A program made the position numbers and the translations under genes. 64,000 nucleotides of DNA. Source: Cerrena zonata. Lineage: Eukaryota > Basidiomycota > Agaricomycetes > Polyporales > Cerrenaceae. Below the pieces are notes generated by a model. The model worked only from the letters and a program-made list of their open reading frames with translations. It was not told the DNA's origin and did no database searches. Each line of letters begins with the position of its first letter. Positions within the stretch are counted from its first letter, which is position 1. Of the stretch, positions 30,658-40,983 are shown piece by piece. The stretch spans positions 248,001-312,000 of the forward strand of contig JASBNA010000015.1 in NCBI GenBank assembly GCA_038087015.1, read 5' to 3'.

Positions 30658-31797
30658 ATGCAGGAGGTAGAGAAGTACGTACGGGAGATTCAGCAGGATA
30701 CCTCCAATGACGAGTTGCACTGGTTGATACTGTCGATAATCAGTCCCGAGTTTCCTCAAATTATCGAAGCGCTTGAAATATGTTCGAATTTACTTTTATA
30801 TAATACTTCCCAGCATCCAGATCCTGCTAAGCATATAGAAAGAGGTCCTTCTATTAAGCTACCGGTGTCGTCTACCAAGCTGGAAGCATTGAAAGGTATT
30901 ATAGTGAGGGATGGGGCATACGTTACTCAATTGACGGTATTATTGAAGGAACGCCATTTTAATAGAGTGTTACATCGATTAAATCTTAGTAAACCAATTC
31001 TTCTATCGCAAATAATCACTTCCAAAAGATCCATTGATAATGCAATAGATATAATCAATACTTCCAAAACGATCTTGGGGGTTCAACACGAAGAACATGA
31101 AAATCTGCACGTTAGTTTAATCGAACAGTTTAATCAATTATTGATTGAGATTCAAACCGCTAAAAACAGTTTGCAGCTTCCAACAAATCCCTCGTTGGTA
31201 TTCCCGGTAAATGTGACCCCAGCAGACGCTTTTGACCCAGAACTCACTCCAGATATTGCAATTGATCTCTACATCAGTCAAGCAGAAGTTTGTATAGATT
31301 TGAAAAATCTTCATCGGGTACAAGATAAACCCTGGTGTGAGATTGATGCTAATTCTGGTAAGTCTTACGTTGACAAAATTAGAGATGAAATGAAATTACC
31401 TACAACTACTGCCCACTCAAGCATATCAACCTCGTCCAATTCAACCCCTGTTCCTTCTCAACCTTTAAATATTGCCGATATACAACATCGTTTACATCAA
31501 CTTTCTACATCATCTTCGGCCCCAAATGATTTGGCTCATCCTCAACCGCAAACCCCATCTAATCTTTTCAATAATATGTTGAATCATTTGCTGATTCGCC
31601 CAAGATTCGACCCAGTTGATTATATTACAAAATGCATCACTTATAACGATCTGGTTGTCATGATCAATAAAAAAATTGAAGTATCGTCCCCAGACCCGGT
31701 TTTGGTGAGTGCGTTCACTAAATTAGATTCAATCGAATACTTGATCAGCAACTTTCTTGAAAATATTCATAAAATCATGGATGCATCTTCCCCTTAG
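30658..31797 (+). CDS. RAV2: RAVE complex subunit Rav2 (Rogdi family)
   Basis: With Rav1 and Skp1, Rav2 promotes glucose-dependent assembly of the V1 and Vo parts of the vacuolar ATPase. 379 residues (S. cerevisiae Rav2 has 351). The N-terminal ELHWLILSIISPEFPQIIEAL matches the Rogdi family start. Next come SIKLPVSSTKLEALKGIIVR and RHFNRVLHRLNLSKPILLSQ, the family's paired core elements. A Ser/Thr-rich linker lies near residues 250-300, and the C-terminal part (RPRFDPVDYITKCITYNDLV) closes the fold. The gene is intact and diverges from RBF1. Confidence 0.75.
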   Translation: MQEVEKYVREIQQDTSNDELHWLILSIISPEFPQIIEALEICSNLLLYNTSQHPDPAKHIERGPSIKLPVSSTKLEALKGIIVRDGAYVTQLTVLLKERHFNRVLHRLNLSKPILLSQIITSKRSIDNAIDIINTSKTILGVQHEEHENLHVSLIEQFNQLLIEIQTAKNSLQLPTNPSLVFPVNVTPADAFDPELTPDIAIDLYISQAEVCIDLKNLHRVQDKPWCEIDANSGKSYVDKIRDEMKLPTTTAHSSISTSSNSTPVPSQPLNIADIQHRLHQLSTSSSAPNDLAHPQPQTPSNLFNNMLNHLLIRPRFDPVDYITKCITYNDLVVMINKKIEVSSPDPVLVSAFTKLDSIEYLISNFLENIHKIMDASSP

Positions 31798-32131
31798 TCT
31801 TCTTCCAGCAGTAAATACTTTCTATATGTCTATTCAATATACATTTAGTTAGTTCTTACAAGATTCAGCAGATTGAAATCCACAGTTGCAATTTCAAATG
31901 CTCACAGTTTTTTTTTGTTAGTTGTTTTTTAGCTGTCTTTTTTTTTTTTTTTTTTTTTTTTTTTCGGTAGCTTTTTTGGAATTTTTCAATGGTAACTACT
32001 TGAGTACTGAGAATCTTTTCAGCTGAAGAAGATAACGGCAACATACCTGTTTTTTTACTTTGTTCAATTACGAAATTTTCAGCTTATTGCTTTTTAGATC
32101 GTTTTTTCCATAAATAAGGGTTAATTGTTTC
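31798..32131. promoter_or_regulatory. STE23 upstream region
   Basis: 334 bp with a 27-nt poly(T) run at 31938-31964 between RAV2 (3' end) and STE23. Nothing else recognised. Confidence 0.55.
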
Positions 32132-35100
32132 ATGCTTTTTTCCCCAAGTACCAGTTTTTTGAAAAAAAGCTTATCAACAGTTATTCTAATCAGTCCGTTA
32201 CTATTCAGGTCAAATCATCCGCCACGTCTTTTACAAGAACTTGTTTCAAATCGTAATATTTTCACCCATTTCACTCGTCAGTTCCATCAAAATACAATCA
32301 CCCCATTCAAATTGAAAATGGTTGCTGATAAATATACAACTTTGGCAGATAATGATAATATCGAAAGACCAATTTTAGACGATCGTTCTTACCGTTTTAT
32401 CAAATTGAACAATAATGATTTACATGTATTACTTATCAATGATCCATCAACAGATAAATCAGCTGCTGCCTTGGATGTAAACGTAGGTTCATTTGCCGAT
32501 AAGAAGTATAACGTTTCTGGATTGGCTCATTTTTGTGAACATTTACTCTTCATGGGTACCGAAAAGTACCCAGAAGAAAATGAATACTCTAGTTATTTAT
32601 CCAAACATTCAGGATATTCCAATGCCTACACTGCTGCCGAACATACCAATTACTATTTTGAAGTAAGCTCTAATTACTTGGATGGTGCATTAGATAGATT
32701 TGCCCAATTTTTCATTAGTCCCTTATTTTCAAAAAGTTGTAAAGATCGTGAAATTAAAGCAGTTGATTCTGAAAATAAGAAAAATTTACAGAATGATATG
32801 TGGAGATTTTATCAATTGGATAAACTGACTAGTAATCCTAATCATCCTTTCAATGGATTTTCAACTGGTAATTACCAAACTTTACATGAACAACCTACTA
32901 GTGACAATGTAAATGTTCGTGATGTTTTACTTGATTTTTATCACAAAGAATACTCTTCAAATATTATGAGTCTAGTTATCTTGGGGAAAGAAAATTTGGA
33001 TCAACTCACATATTGGGCAATTGAAAAATTTGAATCTATTCCAAATGTTAACTTGCCTCGCCCTAACTATAATGGGGAAGTTATTTATAACCCAGAGCAT
33101 TTAGGGAAGTTGATAAAAGCTAAACCCATAAAAGATTCCCATAAGCTAGAAGTATCATTTTTGATCCCAGATGATCAAGAAAATAATTGGAAATCTAGAC
33201 CTGCTTCTTATTTTTCTCATTTACTTGGTCACGAAAGTAAAGGCTCTTTATATTACTACCTAAATGAAAAACACTGGGTCAACGACTTATCTGCTGGTAA
33301 CATGAAGGTCTGTCAAGGTAACTCCATTTTTGTATTGGAACTCGAACTAACTGAAAAAGGTTTAGAAAATTGGCAATCAGTGATTGTTCATCTATTTGAA
33401 TATTTGAAACTCATTACCAACAAAGATCCACAACAATGGATCTGGGAAGAAATTAGTAATATGTCCAAGGTGAACTTTAAATTTACTCAAAAGAAAGGGG
33501 CTTCATCAACTGTATCCAGACAAAGTAGCATTTTATATAAGTTTACTGAAGATTCGCATGTTCCGCCAAATTATTTATTGAATTCAACAATCACTCGTGA
33601 ATTTGATCCAGTTGCTATAAAAGAATACGGCTCTTATTTTAATCCCGATAACATTCGTATTCTCCTTTCATCACAAAAACTTGAAAAGTTACCACTAACT
33701 GAAAAATGGTATGGTACAGAACATCTGACTGAACCAATCCCTCAAAGCTTCCTTTCCCAATTGAAAAATGTCTCTACAAATACTGCATTCCATCTTCCAG
33801 TCAAGAATGAATTCATCCCCGATGACTTCACCATTGTTGGGAAAAAATCAGATAACCCCTTGTTACACCCTCATATCATTCACGATGATGAGAAGTCTCA
33901 AGTGTGGTTTAAAAAAGATGATCGTTTCGAAGTTCCAAAGGGACTTGTTTCCACTTCTTTGCACTTACCATCTACTACCGAATCCGTGAAATCATTTCTC
34001 TACTGTTCATTAATAGTGAAATTAGTAAATGATGAATTGAATGATATGGCATATTTAGCTTCATTAGTTGGATTAGCTTTCAATTTTCATAGACAAGTTG
34101 ACGGATTTGGATTGGATTTCGATGGTTATAGTGATAAAATGCCCGTCTTATTAGAACATGTAATTCACAAAGTTACCAACTTTACTCCGAACAAAGAAAA
34201 ATATTTAACATTGAAAGAAAAAACCATTCAGCAATTGAAAAACTCCGGTTACGACGTTCCTTACAGTCAAGCCGGTAGATATATACAGTCATTGTTTAAT
34301 GACAAGATTTATACAAGAGAAGAAAAGCTTGCTGCATTAAACAGTAATGAATTAAGCTTTGAAGAATTAGTTACATTTAATAGAGAAATGTGGTCGAATG
34401 GGGTCTTTGCTAGCACTTTAATCCATGGTAATTTTGACTATGAACGTTCAATGAAGATCAATTCTCTTCTTCAAAAGCATTTAAGCCATCTCAAGCCAAT
34501 CGCAGAAAGCAAAGAAGAAGTTAGCAAAGCTTTACAATATAAATCTTACTTTGTGAGTCCAAATGAAAGAGCTACGTTTGAATCACCTTTACAAGATGCT
34601 AACAACGTTAACTCTTGCATTGAGTACTATATTCAAATCGAAGATAAGTTGAAGCACGATCGTCTACTCGTTTTAGCAGATTTGATGAGCACAACAATAA
34701 ACGAAGCCTGTTTTAATCAATTAAGAACAAAAGAACAATTAGGGTATGTTGTTTTCTCAGGTGTTAGATTGACAAAGAGTAGATTTGGATTTAGAATTTT
34801 AATTCAATCCGAAAGACCTTGTGATTATTTGGAATACAGAATAGAGGAATTTTTGCATAAGTTTAGAACAAATTTCATAGCAAAAGAATTAACCGATGAA
34901 AATTTCAATAAATTCAAGGAAGCTCTCACCGATAAAAAATTATCGAAGCTTAAGAATTTATCAGAAGAGTTCAACAGACTCTCGGGACAAATCTCCACTG
35001 GCTACTTTGACTTCAATCAAAGACAAAGACACGTAGACATTTTGACTACTATTACAAAGGATGAATTCATTAATTTTTATGATGATTATATTAATGTTTC

Positions 35101-35545
35101 CAACCCTCAAAGCAAATCAGGTAGATTGGTCCTTTATTTGAAATCTCAATGCACACCTAAATTAGCAACGTCGAAAGAGCTCTTGAGCTCGGTAAATAAC
35201 TTTCTTTACAATAAAGACTTGGTTCTTGAGTCAGATGTTGTGGATTCAATTCTTGAAAAGCAGGGTGAATCCGTCGAAAAGATTATCGATGAAGTTACCA
35301 GTGAATTGTTGAAAAACCCCGAATCAACCAAAAATATTAGTCCAGACATAGATTCCTTCAAGGATGAATTCGCTTCATATGTCAAACAAGCCTTAGTCAA
35401 CCCTGTACCATCGATTTACCCAAGAGGAAAGGTTTTCACTGATATCGGATCGTTCAGAAGAAATAATCAAATCGCAGACATTTCCAAACCAGTGGAACCA
35501 TTGTCTAAATTTTACTATAAACTGGAAGAACACGCCCACTTATAA
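32132..35545 (+). CDS. STE23: Insulinase-family metalloprotease Ste23
   Basis: M16 zinc protease (insulin-degrading-enzyme homologue). In S. cerevisiae it helps mature a-factor N-terminally. 1137 residues from the first ATG, or 1075 from the second ATG at 32318 (MVADKY). The inverted zinc motif is HFCEH at residues 133-137 (His133, Glu136, His137), in LAHFCEHLLFMGTEKYP. The third ligand region is AVDSENKKNLQND. The C-terminal half has NVNSCIEYYIQ and LRTKEQLGYVVFSG, as in IDE. The first 62 residues are hydrophobic and basic with no acidic cluster, like a mitochondrial presequence; S. cerevisiae Ste23 also has an N-terminal extension. CTG 32825 falls at the Ser of QLDKS. The gene is intact. 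Confidence 0.95.
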   Translation: MLFSPSTSFLKKSLSTVILISPLLFRSNHPPRLLQELVSNRNIFTHFTRQFHQNTITPFKLKMVADKYTTLADNDNIERPILDDRSYRFIKLNNNDLHVLLINDPSTDKSAAALDVNVGSFADKKYNVSGLAHFCEHLLFMGTEKYPEENEYSSYLSKHSGYSNAYTAAEHTNYYFEVSSNYLDGALDRFAQFFISPLFSKSCKDREIKAVDSENKKNLQNDMWRFYQLDKLTSNPNHPFNGFSTGNYQTLHEQPTSDNVNVRDVLLDFYHKEYSSNIMSLVILGKENLDQLTYWAIEKFESIPNVNLPRPNYNGEVIYNPEHLGKLIKAKPIKDSHKLEVSFLIPDDQENNWKSRPASYFSHLLGHESKGSLYYYLNEKHWVNDLSAGNMKVCQGNSIFVLELELTEKGLENWQSVIVHLFEYLKLITNKDPQQWIWEEISNMSKVNFKFTQKKGASSTVSRQSSILYKFTEDSHVPPNYLLNSTITREFDPVAIKEYGSYFNPDNIRILLSSQKLEKLPLTEKWYGTEHLTEPIPQSFLSQLKNVSTNTAFHLPVKNEFIPDDFTIVGKKSDNPLLHPHIIHDDEKSQVWFKKDDRFEVPKGLVSTSLHLPSTTESVKSFLYCSLIVKLVNDELNDMAYLASLVGLAFNFHRQVDGFGLDFDGYSDKMPVLLEHVIHKVTNFTPNKEKYLTLKEKTIQQLKNSGYDVPYSQAGRYIQSLFNDKIYTREEKLAALNSNELSFEELVTFNREMWSNGVFASTLIHGNFDYERSMKINSLLQKHLSHLKPIAESKEEVSKALQYKSYFVSPNERATFESPLQDANNVNSCIEYYIQIEDKLKHDRLLVLADLMSTTINEACFNQLRTKEQLGYVVFSGVRLTKSRFGFRILIQSERPCDYLEYRIEEFLHKFRTNFIAKELTDENFNKFKEALTDKKLSKLKNLSEEFNRLSGQISTGYFDFNQRQRHVDILTTITKDEFINFYDDYINVSNPQSKSGRLVLYLKSQCTPKLATSKELLSSVNNFLYNKDLVLESDVVDSILEKQGESVEKIIDEVTSELLKNPESTKNISPDIDSFKDEFASYVKQALVNPVPSIYPRGKVFTDIGSFRRNNQIADISKPVEPLSKFYYKLEEHAHL

Positions 35546-35789
35546 TTGTCATTAGCATTAGAAAAATGGATTTTTACAATTTAGATTTAATACACTCTAA
35601 TAGAATACATAAATATAGTCAATGTATAGAATTCCTACTAATAAACTGTAGTATTTCGCAGCAAAAGAACCAGTGAGGTACGGTTGTTTCGTTTGCTAAT
35701 AAGTAACAAAACGAGGAGATAAATGTTGTATTCAAAACGATTTCTTTGAATTGTCCATACTTCTTCGTCCGACTTACAGCAGAACCATC

Positions 35790-37652
35790 ATGACGTTAAA
35801 CCTTAGTAAAGTAACAGAATCTTACTTTGACAAGCTATTTGTCTCCAAGAATAATACCGCATTAAGCTCGGGAATAAAGGCTAAAGTACTATTAGTTGAC
35901 AAGTATACGACACCAATCATCTCGATGTGTTATACTCAATCCCAACTACTTCAAAATGATGTAATCTTGGTGGAACTATTGGAAAATCAACACAGTTTGG
36001 CTCTGATGAAACACCTTAACTGCATTGTGTACATAAAGCCTACAAAAGAATCAGTTATTTCCTTAATGAATGAATTGAGATCTCCACATTTTAACAACTA
36101 TCAATTGTTTTTTAATAATACGGTCAACAAGATGCAATTAGAGAAGATCGCAGAGGCAGATGAATTCGAAGTGATAAACCAAGTCACTGAATTGTTTCAG
36201 GACTATTTCATCGTTAATAATAATTTATTTACTATAAATATACCCAAGTCAATTGAGCTTGAAGACACTAATAGAACAAACTTAGTTGTCGAAGAAGCGA
36301 ATAGCTTATCAAGCTTGTTGTTATCTTTGAAGAAATGTCCTATCATAAAGTTTGAGTCGAACTCTCTTGAATTAAGAAAACTTGGATCTGAGGTATTATA
36401 TAATATCAATTCCAACTCCAATAACAACCTCTTTGATGATTTGAATAAGAGTTCTGATACACCTCCATTGTTGTTGCTTTTAGATCGAAAAAATGACCCA
36501 ATTACCCCCTTGCTTACACCATGGACATATCAATCAATGATCCATGAATTAATTGGTATCAGTAAAAACATCGTTGACTTGAAAGAATCTAAAGAACAAA
36601 TATTATTGTCTGAATTACAGGATAAATTTTACAAGGAATCGATCTATTTGAACTATGGGGACTTAACTGATAAGTTCCAAAGATATGTTGAAGATTATAA
36701 AAAACAAACTAAACAATCTTCCATCTCGAATTTAAAAACTCAAAACTTAGCCGAATTGAAAAAAGTTTTAACAAGATTTCCTGAGTTTAAAAAATTATCA
36801 AATAATATATTGAAGCATCTTAATTTAATCAGTAATTTGGATAAAGAAATTTCGGCTCAAAACTTGTGGGTTATTGGTGAAATACAACAAACAATTATAT
36901 GTGCTTTAGAGAATCATCAAGCTATAAAAACTAAAATTATGGAAGCATTCAACGACCCATCTATTTCAACCGAAAGTAAAATCAAGATTTTGTTACTTTA
37001 CGTGATCAAATTCCCGGAACAAACTAGCGAGTTATCGAATTTCATCAATAAATTGAATGATACTTCTGTCACCCAGCCCTCGCCAACTGTTTCTCAGGTA
37101 TCATTAATAAAGAGTTTTAACAAGTTATTTGGGAATAAAGTCTTAAAAAGCACAAATAATAATACTAATAATATCGGAAGCATATTTAACAAGAATAAGA
37201 TAAATATCAACCAATTATTCAGTGGTAATAATAATAATAATAGATCAAATGTTCCAAAAACAGACAATATTTATATGCAATATATCCCTAAACTAAATGA
37301 AACTTTAAATAACTTGATCAATCATTCTCAACAATCCCAAAATCAACCCTCAGAGCTCAGTACTTTAATCCCAGACAACGTAACCAATCAATACGGAAAT
37401 ATTTCTAATGACAGTCCAATTCAAGACATTATTATATATATTAAAGGTGGTGTTACATATGAAGAATCAAGATTAATTCATGAATTAGGAGCTGCCAATC
37501 CAAAGGTCAACTTAGTGATTGGTGGGGATAGCGTTCTTAATAGTTCAACTTGGCTTGAAAAACTATACGATATCGTCAACGACTCCTCAGAAGTAGTTCC
37601 TAATAATATGAATGCCCAAGCCAGAAGAACTCAATTGAGAGAAATTTTATAG
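35790..37652 (+). CDS. VPS45: Sec1/Munc18-family protein Vps45
   Basis: Binds the syntaxin Tlg2 and controls SNARE assembly in Golgi-to-endosome traffic. 620 residues from the ATG at 35790 (MTLNLSKVTESY); the in-frame codon further upstream is TTG. The N-terminal domain reads IKAKVLLVDKYTTPIISMC, matching the Vps45 start. The SM hallmark LLLLDRKNDPITPLLTPWTY lies near residue 230, followed by YQSMIHELIGI. An Asn-rich insert (about residues 445-490) is lineage-specific low complexity. The C-terminal YIKGGVTYEESR and NLVIGGDSVLNS are family motifs. Convergent with CTI6, stops 34 bp apart. Confidence 0.93.
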   Translation: MTLNLSKVTESYFDKLFVSKNNTALSSGIKAKVLLVDKYTTPIISMCYTQSQLLQNDVILVELLENQHSLALMKHLNCIVYIKPTKESVISLMNELRSPHFNNYQLFFNNTVNKMQLEKIAEADEFEVINQVTELFQDYFIVNNNLFTINIPKSIELEDTNRTNLVVEEANSLSSLLLSLKKCPIIKFESNSLELRKLGSEVLYNINSNSNNNLFDDLNKSSDTPPLLLLLDRKNDPITPLLTPWTYQSMIHELIGISKNIVDLKESKEQILLSELQDKFYKESIYLNYGDLTDKFQRYVEDYKKQTKQSSISNLKTQNLAELKKVLTRFPEFKKLSNNILKHLNLISNLDKEISAQNLWVIGEIQQTIICALENHQAIKTKIMEAFNDPSISTESKIKILLLYVIKFPEQTSELSNFINKLNDTSVTQPSPTVSQVSLIKSFNKLFGNKVLKSTNNNTNNIGSIFNKNKININQLFSGNNNNNRSNVPKTDNIYMQYIPKLNETLNNLINHSQQSQNQPSELSTLIPDNVTNQYGNISNDSPIQDIIIYIKGGVTYEESRLIHELGAANPKVNLVIGGDSVLNSSTWLEKLYDIVNDSSEVVPNNMNAQARRTQLREIL

Positions 37653-37686
37653 TTTAGATAATCAATATATATAAACATGTTAGAAA

Positions 37687-39026
37687 TTATGGTGCATACT
37701 TGCCAAATTTTTGTTCCCAAAGTAGTATGCTTTCAGTAAGTTTTTCCATTAGACTTAGATTTTCATTAAAGCTATTGACGATTTTTAAATTTTCTTCCAT
37801 AAGCTTTCTTTGATCAGTTTCATTATCAGGTTTTTCTTTATAATTGAATAGTTGGATTTTGGATTCTTTTTCTTCCTCTAGTTCTAGTTGAGAGCGCCCT
37901 AGCCATTCTAGTATGGCACCTGTGCGTTTGCGTAACTCATAAATGGTTGATTTATCGTGAACATATCTTGGCTTGGAGCTTTGATTTATTAGTTCTTCTT
38001 TGCTTAATGGTGGATTATTAGAATTATTACCGGAAGAATTGGTATTTTTAGATTCAGATTTAGGAGTGGCTTTTCTGGTTGATTTGGATTTCGTCGATTT
38101 TACTCGCAGCTTCGAGCGTGCCTTCAGCTTGGTATATGACGAACTTTCGTTGTCTTCCTCTAGATTTGACTCATCAACATCATTCGTATCAGAGCCAGAT
38201 TTTTCAGCTTCTGTTTTGACCTTTTTTGAGGGAGAAGAGTCATTATCAAAGATATCTTTGCTTGACTTCCTTTTTGGTCTTGTTTTCAAGCCAGGTGCAA
38301 CAAACTCTTTCTTTCCATCATCACTGACTTCTTCCCTTTTAGTTTGGTCTTCTGAGAAGTTGATCCCACTCTCTTTTGCACTTTCTCGCAATGCTTTTTG
38401 AAGTTGTTCATCATAATTATCATCAAAGTGCCGTCTTTCCTTACGGTGTCCTTTTTGATTTTTATTTTGGTTGCTGCTTCCATTAGAATGATCTTGGCTT
38501 TCTTTCTTATCGTTATTCAGGCCACTTGAAGATGAAGGGGTGAGCCTCTTAGAAGTCCTCAGTCTAGTACTTGATGCAGAATTATTTTCATTGTTTTCCA
38601 CATTTTCTAACTGTAGCTTTTTTCTTTTATCATTGACAGGCTTATATAGAGTCCTTACACTTTCATTGTGTTCATAAACGAATACGTGTAAGTCTGGTTT
38701 ACACAATTCACACCAATACTTATCAGGGACATCTTCATTTATGAAAAGACCAACACAGTATCCATGTTGCCAAACAGAGCACTTATCACACTGAATAAAC
38801 AAGCCCTGATCAATTTTGATATCATACTCATTAAGAAGGAGGGTGCTCAAACTTTCGTTTATTGTATCTGAACTCAATTCGTCTTGTCCACATATACATC
38901 TGGTAACTTCTTGTTCTTCACCTTCGTCATCTTCTAATTCATCTTCTGGCTCAGCTTCATAATTGTTGACATCATCTTCTTCTTATCAAAGTAAGATCTT
39001 GAGGACCTTACCGAGCGACGTGACAT
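37687..39026 (-). CDS. CTI6: PHD-finger protein Cti6 (Rpd3L complex), one frame break
   Basis: Relieves Cyc8-Tup1 repression and is a stable subunit of the Rpd3L deacetylase. The ATG at 39026 starts MSRRSVRSSRSYFDKK. One missing base near 38985, in a run of GAA/AAG triplets, shifts to the main frame, which begins EDDVNNYEAEPEDELEDDEG. Joined length is about 446 residues (S. cerevisiae 506). The PHD finger (about residues 45-105) has RCICGQDEL, GLFIQCDKCSVWQHGYCVGL and WCELCKPDLH, that is C4HC3. A long charged Ser/Lys-rich region follows, then a C-terminal domain with RTGAILEWLGRSQLELEEEK. Expression upstream may involve the 16-bp repeats at 39175. Confidence 0.85.
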
Positions 39027-39143
39027 TGTTATAGTAAATCTTGTATATTGTAGATTAAAGAGTATTCTTAGTCTTCTCTAGCTTGTTATCAGATTCTATT
39101 CAGAGTGCTTTTTTCCATGTTGTATTTTTTTTTTTTTTTGGTT

Positions 39144-39228
39144 TGCGTGCACGCACAAAGCACGTCTCTACATTGAAGTTCAATAGAAATGAAGTTCAAT
39201 AGAAATGAAGTTCAATAGAAATGAAGTT
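39144..39228. repeat. 16-bp tandem repeat and 12-bp palindrome in the CTI6 upstream region
   Basis: GAAGTTCAATAGAAAT is repeated at 39175-39190, 39191-39206 and 39207-39222, with a partial fourth copy (GAAGTT). A perfect palindrome, TGCGTGCACGCA, lies at 39144-39155, next to a poly(T) run. Confidence 0.93.
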
Positions 39229-39294
39229 AATACAAGATGCAAATGAATTGGTATATATAGGTGAATGAGAATTAAAACGGGTGGGAAACGAATA

Positions 39295-40983
39295 TCAGTA
39301 TCCAAGTTTGAGATGACCATCTCTATCGAAAACCCCGGGAATTCTAGTATAAGAATCTAATTGGACATAATTGTGAGCCAATCTATAGTTAAGATCTAAT
39401 TTATCTTTATAATAAGCAGCACTTTCATCTGGATTGACGGCTTCAATCCACTTAATGGTTGTATCGAAGAATAGCATGAGAAATTCATCTCGTTCGATAC
39501 GCAAATTGTGATAGTTCATATTTTTAGCCAATGGAGGTTTATCCCCATTTTTCGATGGAGGAGTATACTCAATTTCGTCAACATCTTCACCATCGATACG
39601 GGAGGGTAAATGTTTTGGATCTATAAAAACACCAATCTCGTTGATATCTTTGGTGAAATGTATTTTGGAAGAAACAACTGGATCTAACCAATTTTTGATG
39701 ATATTCCAAATAGTAGAGAAAATCCAGGGAGCTTTGTGAATAACGATATTGTTCAAAAATTCTGGATAATGAGCTTCAAAGACTTCAGCCAAAAATTTGG
39801 TGGTTGGGTTATCGGCATTCTTAAGCGAGAATCCTGATAGGTCAAAAACTACGGTTGCTGTATCGGTTGATTCAGTAATATCACGTAAGTATAACCTAAA
39901 CCACTCAATGGTGGTGAGTGCAAAACGTTCCATTTCTTGTGGGGTTGCATCGGATGCAAAATGTTTTCGGGATTCAAAGTAAAATACTGGATTACCTTGA
40001 CGATCTTTACCTCTAATTCTGCATTTTCCAGCAGTGTAATTCTTGACAAATCCAGGATTTGTATCGTTCAAGTAAGATTTAGCATCACCTTCTAAAAGCC
40101 AATCGTAAGATGGATAGACATTTTGACGCCAATTCAAGGAGTTGGAGAACATGGCCAAAGCATCATGAGTATTCCATTTACGAGCACGAACGAATCTCAA
40201 CAAGTAATTATCTATACAATCCTGTCTACAAGATTGATAAAATGCATTATGAAGATCACCTGGTTTGTATTTGTTTAGCTGAGGAAAATCCGGAGCATGG
40301 CAATTCATGTTGCCCTTGATGATGGATGGTATCTTTTTAGGAGCTTTCTGAGTGTCTTTTGAATTTGGACCTGGTAGGTTCCCAGTTCTTATCGTCGAGG
40401 TAGGTCTGGATAACGGCTCATTTATGGAGGTACATGCAGTAGTATAAGATTCAAATGTATCGATATCAGAATCGGGGAAAGATTCTTTTGATTCTTCAAA
40501 GGAGCTTGTGGCATACTCCGGTGAATATTCAAACCCCTGGCGGTAATGATGGGTATAAATATATCTAGTGGTATCTGTTGGAGCAGTTAGCTTCTGGTAA
40601 CTGTTTTCGTGGCCAAGCAGTTGAATTTCTTTCAATCTTTTAGAATTGACTGACTGAGTGGCACAAGCCTTTTTCCTTCCAAAGAGTTTAGTTCTTCTTT
40701 TCGGGGTCTGGCTGATACTCGAAGTGCCTGACGCAAACGAGTCTCTGGTTTGACTGCGCTTTAACGGAGTAGCTGAAAAGATACTTGGAGTTGATGCTAT
40801 AAAACTTTCTCGGAAAGATAAATCTTCAATTGGAATCTTGACATCGTAGCCCCAATACTTCAACAAATAAGCCCATGTTTGTTTAACTGATATTTCTTGC
40901 TCCGGGGTGAGTGATTGTATTCTTCCAGGTCTATATTTAACTTCCCCCACGGGAAGTTTCAAAGATTCGGAGATGCTGGACAT
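39295..40983 (-). CDS. CSR1: Sec14-family phosphatidylinositol transfer protein Csr1
   Basis: CRAL-TRIO lipid transfer protein of the Sfh group, linked to lipid-droplet and secretory phospholipid handling. 562 residues; S. cerevisiae Csr1 has 408. The extra length is a Ser/Thr-rich insert between LTPEQEISVKQTWAYLLKYW near the start and the CRAL-TRIO N-domain (YLLRFVRARKWNTHDALAM, about residue 255). The lipid-binding domain contains VFDLSGFSLKNAD and FEAHYPEFLNNIVIHKAPW, then IWNIIKNWLDPVVSSKIHFT, almost identical to Csr1. The C-terminal YVQLDSYTRIPGVFDRDG also matches. The gene is intact. Confidence 0.92.
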   Translation of the reverse strand: MSSISESLKLPVGEVKYRPGRIQSLTPEQEISVKQTWAYLLKYWGYDVKIPIEDLSFRESFIASTPSIFSATPLKRSQTRDSFASGTSSISQTPKRRTKLFGRKKACATQSVNSKRLKEIQLLGHENSYQKLTAPTDTTRYIYTHHYRQGFEYSPEYATSSFEESKESFPDSDIDTFESYTTACTSINEPLSRPTSTIRTGNLPGPNSKDTQKAPKKIPSIIKGNMNCHAPDFPQLNKYKPGDLHNAFYQSCRQDCIDNYLLRFVRARKWNTHDALAMFSNSLNWRQNVYPSYDWLLEGDAKSYLNDTNPGFVKNYTAGKCRIRGKDRQGNPVFYFESRKHFASDATPQEMERFALTTIEWFRLYLRDITESTDTATVVFDLSGFSLKNADNPTTKFLAEVFEAHYPEFLNNIVIHKAPWIFSTIWNIIKNWLDPVVSSKIHFTKDINEIGVFIDPKHLPSRIDGEDVDEIEYTPPSKNGDKPPLAKNMNYHNLRIERDEFLMLFFDTTIKWIEAVNPDESAAYYKDKLDLNYRLAHNYVQLDSYTRIPGVFDRDGHLKLGY

